Part shown: piece after piece, positions 58,844-64,000 of the stretch | Numbering within the stretch: position 1 is the stretch's first letter | Layout of the letters: every line of letters starts with the position of its first letter | NCBI RefSeq assembly: GCF_004564135.1 | Contig: NZ_CP038255.1 | Location: forward strand, 2,529,501-2,593,500 | Reading direction: 5' to 3' | From: Terasakiella sp. SH-1 | Lineage (GTDB): Bacteria; Pseudomonadota; Alphaproteobacteria; Rhodospirillales; Terasakiellaceae | Length of the DNA: 64,000 nucleotides | Notes under the pieces: generated by a model | What the model was told of the DNA's origin: nothing | Seen by the model: only the letters and a program-made list of their open reading frames with translations | Database searches by the model: none | Translations under genes and position numbers: made by a program

Positions 58844-59380
58844 ATGCAAACAACAGAAAAAAACCGTTTTGAGGTCCAGTCTCTGGTCATCTCTTTTGTT
58901 ATCATTGCAATTTGTGAGGTCTTTTTTCTGGCGGATGTCATTGCCGATTTCTTTTCAATCGACATTGATACCACATGGTTTGATCACGATACCCTTGAAC
59001 GGTTTTCCGTCCTCGCCCTCAGTTGTGCGCTGATCGTCATCGGCAGGCAAGTTTATCGCCTGTTTAAGGAACACCAGCAGGCCACAGATACCGTCGATGT
59101 GGCCTCAGGTGAACTGCTGAATGTGATTGAACGCCATTTCACCCAATGGGGCCTGTCGCCATCTGAGCGCGAAGTTGCCCTTTTGTTGATCAAAGGGCTG
59201 TCTACGCAGGAAATTGCCGATTTACGAGAAACTAAAATCGGCACGGTCAAAAGCCAAACCAGCTCGATCTATCAAAAGGCCAGCCTTAAGGGCCGCAACG
59301 AGCTGGTGGCTTATTTTGTTGAAGATTTACTGGCTGGTGAATCCCTTACGGACACAAAACCTCAGCCAGAGAATTCCTAG
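58844..59380 (+). CDS. Membrane-bound LuxR-type HTH regulator
   Basis: 178 residues. Two N-terminal membrane helices (about 12-36 and 52-70), then a cytoplasmic LuxR HTH: LSPSEREVALLLIKGLSTQEIADLRETKIGTVKSQTSSIYQKASLKGRNELVAYF. No receiver or sensor domain. It follows the cytochrome operon by 46 bases and may control it. RBS GAGG. The last 35 bases overlap the convergent proV gene. Confidence 0.85.
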   Translation: MQTTEKNRFEVQSLVISFVIIAICEVFFLADVIADFFSIDIDTTWFDHDTLERFSVLALSCALIVIGRQVYRLFKEHQQATDTVDVASGELLNVIERHFTQWGLSPSEREVALLLIKGLSTQEIADLRETKIGTVKSQTSSIYQKASLKGRNELVAYFVEDLLAGESLTDTKPQPENS

Positions 59381-60524
59381 AAATCTGACCTTTCAGCCCG
59401 CCATTGGCATCCACAACGGGTAAGGGGAATTCATTACCCAAGGTCTCGGGAATGACTTCTTCCAAGATAGAGTCCGTTGAAACGGCTTCCACATCTTCGA
59501 GAATCTTATCACAGATTTTATCATCAGAATGATCCTTGGCCTGTTCTTCCAAAGTCTCCTGCAACAAAACCCCCTGAAAGCCATTATCATTGACATAATA
59601 GCCATAATCATTGGGCATCTTCTTCATCTGTGCCAAAGCTTCGCCAATGGTATCAGCGGTAATGCGCGACGAAGGTGGCTTCATCACGGTTTCCACCGTT
59701 AAAGCACGCGCACGGTTTACATCCTTAACAAAGGCTTCCACATAATCGGTGGCCGGATGGAGAAGAATTTCTTCCGGTGCGCCTTCCTGCACCAACTCAC
59801 CATCTTTCAAAATAGCGATACGATCACCCAGACGCAGGGCCTCATCCAGATCGTGCGTAATAAACACAATGGTCTTATGCAGCTTTTCCTGAAGCTCAAT
59901 CAACTGGTCCTGCATCTCGCTACGGATCAAGGGGTCAAGGGCGGAAAACGCCTCGTCCATCAACAGGATTTCCGCATCGGTACATAGGGCACGAGCGAGA
60001 CCAACACGTTGTTGCTGCCCACCGGAAAGTTGTGACGGATATTGTTTTTCATAGCCCTTCAACCCAACAGTTTCCAGCCATTCAGCCGCTTTGTCTTCGC
60101 GGGTCTTTTTATCAATCCCTTGAACACTGAGCCCATAGGCAACATTTTCGATCACCGTGCGGTGTGGCATCAGGCCAAAACGCTGAAACACCATAGACAT
60201 TTTATGGCGGCGGAAATCTTCCAGTTCTTTTTCAGAATATTCCATCACATCGGTGCCATTAACGACGATGCGCCCTTCTGTCGGGTCAATCAGGCGATTG
60301 AAGTGACGAATAAGCGTGGACTTGCCAGACCCAGACAATCCCATGATGACAAAAATCTGGCCTTTACGGATGGTCAGGTTGATGTCTTTCAAGCCCACCG
60401 TATGACCCGTTGCAGCGAGGATTTCATCCTTGCTTTTGCCATCGCTCACCATCGGCATGACCGAAGCCGGGTCCGAGCCAAACACTTTATAAAGGTTTTC
60501 AATATGGATAATCGGCTCAGACAT
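59346..60524 (-). CDS. proV: Betaine/proline-type ABC transporter ATPase
   Basis: 392 residues from ATG 60524 (GGAAGGG seven bases upstream). Walker A GLSGSGKST, signature LSGGQQQR, Walker B ILLMDEAFSALD, switch His in FITHD. The N-terminal ~45 residues (YKVFGSDPASVMPMVSDGKSKDEI) and the C-terminal CBS-type region (VETVMKPPSSRITADTIGEALAQMK) are specific for ProV/OpuAA. CBS domains sense ionic strength. It overlaps proW by eight bases. Confidence 0.92.
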   Translation of the reverse strand: MSEPIIHIENLYKVFGSDPASVMPMVSDGKSKDEILAATGHTVGLKDINLTIRKGQIFVIMGLSGSGKSTLIRHFNRLIDPTEGRIVVNGTDVMEYSEKELEDFRRHKMSMVFQRFGLMPHRTVIENVAYGLSVQGIDKKTREDKAAEWLETVGLKGYEKQYPSQLSGGQQQRVGLARALCTDAEILLMDEAFSALDPLIRSEMQDQLIELQEKLHKTIVFITHDLDEALRLGDRIAILKDGELVQEGAPEEILLHPATDYVEAFVKDVNRARALTVETVMKPPSSRITADTIGEALAQMKKMPNDYGYYVNDNGFQGVLLQETLEEQAKDHSDDKICDKILEDVEAVSTDSILEEVIPETLGNEFPLPVVDANGGLKGQISRNSLAEVLCP

Positions 60525-61416
60525 GATGAGACCCTTCCAGATGTTTTTGCGTGCGTTTGGCATAGGCTTGCGACACCCGGTCAAAGACAATGGCAAGGAC
60601 AACAATTGCCAAACCATTGAGCAACCCCATGGTGAAATACTGGTTGGTAATGGATTTCAATACAGGTTGGCCCAACCCCTTCACCCCAATCATGGAAGCA
60701 ATCACCACCATCGCCAGCGCCATCATAATGGTCTGATTAATCCCGGCCATAATGGTTGGCATCGCCAGTGGCAGTTGAACTTCCCACAAGCGTTGGCGCG
60801 CATTGGCCCCATAGGCCGTGGCGGCTTCCAGCACCTCTTTATCCACCAGACGAATACCCAAATTGGTTAAACGAATAACAGGCGGAATGGCATAGATCAC
60901 TACCGCAATCACCCCCGGCACCTTGCCAATTCCCAGCAACATGACCACAGGGATTAGATAAACAAAGGCGGGCATGGTCTGCATGATATCAAGGATTGGC
61001 GTCACAATGGCCTGCACCCGATCAGAGCGCGCCATTAAAATGCCTATTGGTATCCCCAAGGCAATGGAAACCAGCGTACAGACGGTAATAATGCTCATGG
61101 TCCGCATGGTATTATCCCACATACCGAAATAGCCGATCAGCAAGAAGGCCACCGTCACCCCACCTGTCAGCTTAAGAGAACGGGTTGCCCCGTAAACCAG
61201 CCCTAAAATCGCCAGCAACACAACCCACCAGGGTGAATTGAGCAACAGCTTTTCAAACCAGATCAAAAAATACAGCAAGGGATCAAACAGGCTTTCAATC
61301 ACATCCCCATAAGAACGTGAAAAGTCCCGATAAATACCGTCTAATGTTTTGCGAATAGCCACCAGATCGCTACGTTCCATCTGGGGGAATTCCATGAACG
61401 GGCTACGTTCTGCCAT
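60517..61416 (-). CDS. proW: Betaine/proline-type ABC transporter permease
   Basis: 299 residues from ATG 61416 (CGGAGC upstream). A hydrophilic N-terminus of ~50 residues, then six or seven membrane helices and the BPD_transp_1 coupling segment EAATAYGANARQRLWEVQLPLAMPTIMAGI. Inner membrane channel half of the ProVWX system. A terminator-like hairpin lies between it and proX. Confidence 0.93.
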   Translation of the reverse strand: MAERSPFMEFPQMERSDLVAIRKTLDGIYRDFSRSYGDVIESLFDPLLYFLIWFEKLLLNSPWWVVLLAILGLVYGATRSLKLTGGVTVAFLLIGYFGMWDNTMRTMSIITVCTLVSIALGIPIGILMARSDRVQAIVTPILDIMQTMPAFVYLIPVVMLLGIGKVPGVIAVVIYAIPPVIRLTNLGIRLVDKEVLEAATAYGANARQRLWEVQLPLAMPTIMAGINQTIMMALAMVVIASMIGVKGLGQPVLKSITNQYFTMGLLNGLAIVVLAIVFDRVSQAYAKRTQKHLEGSHHV

Positions 61417-61438
61417 AGCTATGCTCCGTCTATCATGA

Positions 61439-61473
61439 TGAAAAAAGCTCCCCAAAACTTGAGGAGCTTTCGT
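61439..61473 (-). terminator. Intra-operon hairpin between proX and proW
   Basis: AAAGCTCC and GGGGAGCTTT pair with a TTTT tail on the minus strand. Partial termination here would give more binding protein than permease. Confidence 0.75.
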
Positions 61474-61481
61474 GTTTTTAT

Positions 61482-62483
61482 TTAGAGATTAGACAGTGCT
61501 TTTTTGACTTTTGCCGCCACATCGGCTGGCACCCATGCCCCCCAAGTGGCTTCCTGTGTCTTAAGGAAATGTTCCATGGCGATTTCACCATCGGCTTGTT
61601 CCTCTTCCATCCAGGCCAGAAGTTCGTTCATATTTGCGTTTTTATAGCCACGCTTGGACAGATAAGCCGTCGCAGCCGGATTGTTCTTGGCAAACTCTTC
61701 TGTGGTCAGTGTTTTCACCGGGGACGGCGGATACATGGATGGTTTTGGGTCCGCACATTCGGCTTGGGTCAAACAGTTGGCAAAATGATCAGCATCCGTC
61801 ACACCGACATCAACCTTAACCATTTTATATTTCCCCAAAACTGCCGTCGGTGCCCAATAATAACCAAACCACGCCTCACCACGTTCATAAGCCTTGGCAA
61901 TAGAACCAGCCAGTGCCGCACCTGAACCTGGATCAACCAAATCAAAACCAGCATTTTCCATTTCCAAAGCACGATAGATATTGCCGTTTGTAACCTGACA
62001 GCCCCACCCTGCTGGGCAAGACATAAAGGCTGACTTATCAGGGTCTTCCGGGTGCTTAAACAGCTTTACATTTGCCATCACGCCCTGAATTGTTGCCAAG
62101 GAGGCGTCTTTTTTAACCATATAATCGGGAACCCAAAAACCTTCTTCGCCCCCATCAACCAAAGCATCGCCGACAACACGCAGGCGTTTTTCCTCAACAC
62201 CTTTGGCAAGAGCTGCCTTGAAGTTACTGGTCCAAAATTCCGGTGCCACGTCCGGTTCGCCTTTTTCGACCATGGATGTGCCTGTCGGCATGGTATCACC
62301 CGGCACCAGTTCAGCATCACAGCCATAGCCATGCTTCAGGATGAATTTGTCGATATGAGCAATGAGAGTTGCTGAATTCCAGTTCATATCAGCAATTGAA
62401 ACCTTGCCACACGCTGCAGCATTGGCATTTGCTGTTGTTAAAAGTCCAAAGGTACATACTGCACCATACAGCCATTTTTTCAT
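61482..62483 (-). CDS. proX: Betaine/proline-type ABC transporter substrate-binding protein
   Basis: 333 residues from ATG 62483 (GGAGAG upstream). Signal peptide MKKWLYGAVCTFGLLTTANANA, then an OpuAC-type domain: KVSIADMNWNSATLIAHIDKFILKHGYGCDAELVPGDTMPTGTSM and WFGYYWAPTAVLG, containing aromatic residues of the kind that cage quaternary ammonium groups. It should bind glycine betaine or a relative. Listed first in the operon, as is usual when the binding protein is needed in excess. Confidence 0.92.
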   Translation of the reverse strand: MKKWLYGAVCTFGLLTTANANAAACGKVSIADMNWNSATLIAHIDKFILKHGYGCDAELVPGDTMPTGTSMVEKGEPDVAPEFWTSNFKAALAKGVEEKRLRVVGDALVDGGEEGFWVPDYMVKKDASLATIQGVMANVKLFKHPEDPDKSAFMSCPAGWGCQVTNGNIYRALEMENAGFDLVDPGSGAALAGSIAKAYERGEAWFGYYWAPTAVLGKYKMVKVDVGVTDADHFANCLTQAECADPKPSMYPPSPVKTLTTEEFAKNNPAATAYLSKRGYKNANMNELLAWMEEEQADGEIAMEHFLKTQEATWGAWVPADVAAKVKKALSNL

Positions 62484-62540
62484 TTCACTCTCCACTTTAA
62501 TAAATCGACTTATCATCACGCATCAGATTGTTATAGGCAT

Positions 62541-62568
62541 AAAAAAAGGACTTCATATCGAAGTCCTT
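62541..62568 (-). terminator. Hairpin with U-run in the proX leader
   Basis: AAGGACTTC and GAAGTCCTT form a 9-bp stem followed by seven T on the minus strand. There is no gene upstream to terminate, so it may be an attenuator of proXWV. Confidence 0.65.
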
Positions 62569-62953
62569 GTGAGAAATAAAATTACATACGCCAGCGACAA
62601 ATGTCAATATAATTATCAAAAAAACAAAAACAAGTACTCATAGAGTAAAATACGAGTAAGAAAAAAATTCGATACATATACTTTTAATTTTGCTTATCTT
62701 TTACAGTTAAAGAATGGGATAAAAAATTTATATTTTAAAAATAGTACACTTTACTTATAGCACTACTACAATATACTTTCTTTTCTAGAATCATAACCTC
62801 TTTATTTATGAACACCGCTTTGTCAAAATAAATACCTGCATGTTTATAAATTAAACAGTTGCCTATATATGCTGCAACGCACAATACCTTACCTTTCCCT
62901 TGAGTTAAGCTTAAGCATTTCAATTCAAAGAGTATTTTAGAACCACTCAAAAA

Positions 62954-62969
62954 TGGCACACTTCTTGAT
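62954..62969 (+). promoter_or_regulatory. Candidate sigma54 promoter
   Basis: TGGCACACTTCTTGAT fits TGGCAC-N5-TTGC with one mismatch in the -12 element (GA for GC). It is 40 bases before the GGDEF gene start. No enhancer site was identified. Confidence 0.35.
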
Positions 62970-63009
62970 TGTTCCGTCTATAACGTAACCATCAACGAAG
63001 GAATGTGCG

Positions 63010-64000
63010 ATGACCAATCAAACAGCAAAATTCCTCAATAATGAGATCAATGCCCAAAATATTTTCTCATTGTCCAAATTCAAAAAGCTTAAACTGGCCT
63101 GTCTTCTTCAAAATGACTTGCATCAGCGTCTGGCTCCCCCCTTACAGCAACAAAAAAATTGTGTTTTATCTTATGCAACCTCGTCCACAGCGCTGGAAAA
63201 TATTATCGAGAAACAGGAAATTGATGCGATCATTATTGATGTGTCCTGCTGTGCAGGCTGTGGCTTTGCCTGCCTGAAACGCATTGCGAGATCAGCACAG
63301 GGAACACCCATTATTGCCATTGGTGATGATTTTGATCCCACTTACGTCCAACGCGTATTTGAAGCTGGCATAGAAGACTTAATCCCCCTGGATGAACTCA
63401 CACCCAAACATCTGCTGCGTGTTGTAAGCTATGCCGTCGTGCGTCGTTCCAATCTTGAAAAAGTCCATGCTTTTGAACGTCGCCATATTGGCATTGTCGA
63501 AAATGCGACAGAAGGTATTTTCCAAACCACACCTGAGGGACGCTATATTCTCGCCAACCCGGCATTAGCCAGGCTTTATGGCTATCCAACCCCGGAAACA
63601 TTAATCAAGGACCTGACCAATATTGAGACCCAGCTGTATATTGATCCACAGCGACGTCAAAAATTCACTCGCCTTTTAAAAGAAAATGACGAAGTGATTA
63701 ATTTTGAAAGTCAAATCCGACGCAAGGACAAATCCAGTATCTGGATTTCAGAAAATGCACGCGCCATTCGCGATGATAAAGGGCAACTCCTCTATTTTGA
63801 AGGCTTTGTGCGTGACATCACCACACGCAAGGAAAATGAACGTCAATTACGCTATCTTGCCCAACGTGACCCCTTGACTGGTCTGCCCAACCGCGCACTT
63901 TATCAAGATCGGTTGACCGATGCGATTACATCTTGCCAATCCCCAAAAGAAAAAGTCGCGGTTCTTTTCATTGATCTTGATAATTTCAAAAAAATCAATG
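63010..64000 (+). CDS. Receiver-like/PAS/GGDEF protein, cut by the window end
   Basis: The frame is open from ATG 63010 (AAGGA eight bases upstream) to the right edge, 330 codons so far. Residues 25-140 look like a receiver fold with Asp77 in IIIDVS, followed by an unusual cysteine cluster CCAGCGFAC (Cys80, 81, 84, 88). Residues 150-285 are a PAS domain with PAC (NATEGIFQTTPEGRYILANPALARLYGY ... FVRDITTRKENE). A GGDEF domain starts at RDPLTGLPNRALYQDRL; the active-site loop lies beyond the edge. Probable diguanylate cyclase, possibly with an EAL domain further on. Confidence 0.85.
   Translation, partial: MTNQTAKFLNNEINAQNIFSLSKFKKLKLACLLQNDLHQRLAPPLQQQKNCVLSYATSSTALENIIEKQEIDAIIIDVSCCAGCGFACLKRIARSAQGTPIIAIGDDFDPTYVQRVFEAGIEDLIPLDELTPKHLLRVVSYAVVRRSNLEKVHAFERRHIGIVENATEGIFQTTPEGRYILANPALARLYGYPTPETLIKDLTNIETQLYIDPQRRQKFTRLLKENDEVINFESQIRRKDKSSIWISENARAIRDDKGQLLYFEGFVRDITTRKENERQLRYLAQRDPLTGLPNRALYQDRLTDAITSCQSPKEKVAVLFIDLDNFKKIN

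Larger units (their letters stand above)
62484..63009. other. Divergent gap between proX and the GGDEF gene
   Basis: 526 bases, very AT-rich. It contains a terminator-like hairpin in the proX leader (62541-62568) and a sigma54-like element before the GGDEF gene (62954-62969). A 74-residue open frame at 62735-62959 looks accidental. Nothing else recognised. Confidence 0.55.

Noticed and set aside
62735-62959. Minus-strand open frame of 74 residues in the proX/GGDEF gap
   Set aside because: No ribosome binding site, biased AT-rich composition, no family pattern, and it would overlap the region expected to hold promoters.

Overview
The window looks like the chromosome of a marine-type alphaproteobacterium, most probably in or near Rhodospirillales (Terasakiella-like; this placement is an inference). 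The evidence is the rpoN-hpf-ptsN order, a GcrA cell-cycle regulator, yqeY-dnaG-rpoD-tRNA(CAU), a bolA/grxD pair, and three GTTC-N7-GTTC boxes, the LexA operator form known from Alphaproteobacteria. Base composition is moderate and genes are dense.

Layout. 0-15.3 kb is mostly host: the rpoN 3' end, hpf, ptsN, a HExxH protein, bolA, rarD, grxD, an HD-GYP protein, rpsD, an orphan phage-like virion gene (7828-8376), a degenerate Hpt/receiver pair, an HNH protein, gluQ, a Sel1-type lipoprotein, CarG-like and Nudix proteins, an EamA transporter and gcrA. 15.4-38.2 kb is a phage-derived cluster with a T7-like structural order, read leftwards: two small conserved genes, portal, scaffold, capsid, decoration protein, tail tubular A and B, tail fibre, three short fibre-tip paralogs, two tail accessory proteins, small- and large-terminase positions, a membrane coiled-coil protein and a SleB endolysin. 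No integrase, DNA or RNA polymerase, helicase or other replication gene is visible. Between scaffold and capsid sit about 8 kb of foreign genes: a GST, a CheY-like receiver, an array of secreted and lipoprotein helical-repeat genes on the plus strand, and a proline-rich protein with peptidoglycan-binding-like motifs.

Control of the cluster. LexA boxes lie upstream of the first leftward gene (38232-38246) and inside two copies of a ~97-bp repeat (26102-26200 and 32877-32973), where each box fills the 17-nt spacer of a leftward sigma70-like promoter. The first repeat drives the capsid operon. The second is an orphan at the far edge of the lipoprotein cassette and forms the truncated end of its last gene. 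A third partial copy (37391-37428) shares only the start of the transcript and has its own promoter. Several cluster genes have a terminator-like hairpin with a U-run directly before the ribosome binding site. Together these features suggest SOS induction combined with leader-dependent read-through of terminators, in a particle-forming element that cannot replicate itself. It could be a decayed prophage, a satellite-like element or a podovirus-derived transfer agent.

38.3-64 kb returns to host genes: an Xre/S24 regulator divergent from the cluster, a class IV aminotransferase, two tandem C-rich small RNAs (40.1-40.5 kb), a LysR regulator, trxB, a 2-Cys peroxiredoxin, an Lrp-type regulator, greA, carB, a small gene, carA, yqeY, dnaG, rpoD, tRNA, a Cache-domain chemoreceptor, a b561/SHP/DHC cytochrome operon, a membrane LuxR-type regulator, a ProVWX-type betaine transporter and the start of a receiver-PAS-GGDEF protein. 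A family of extragenic palindromes is scattered over 41-51 kb.
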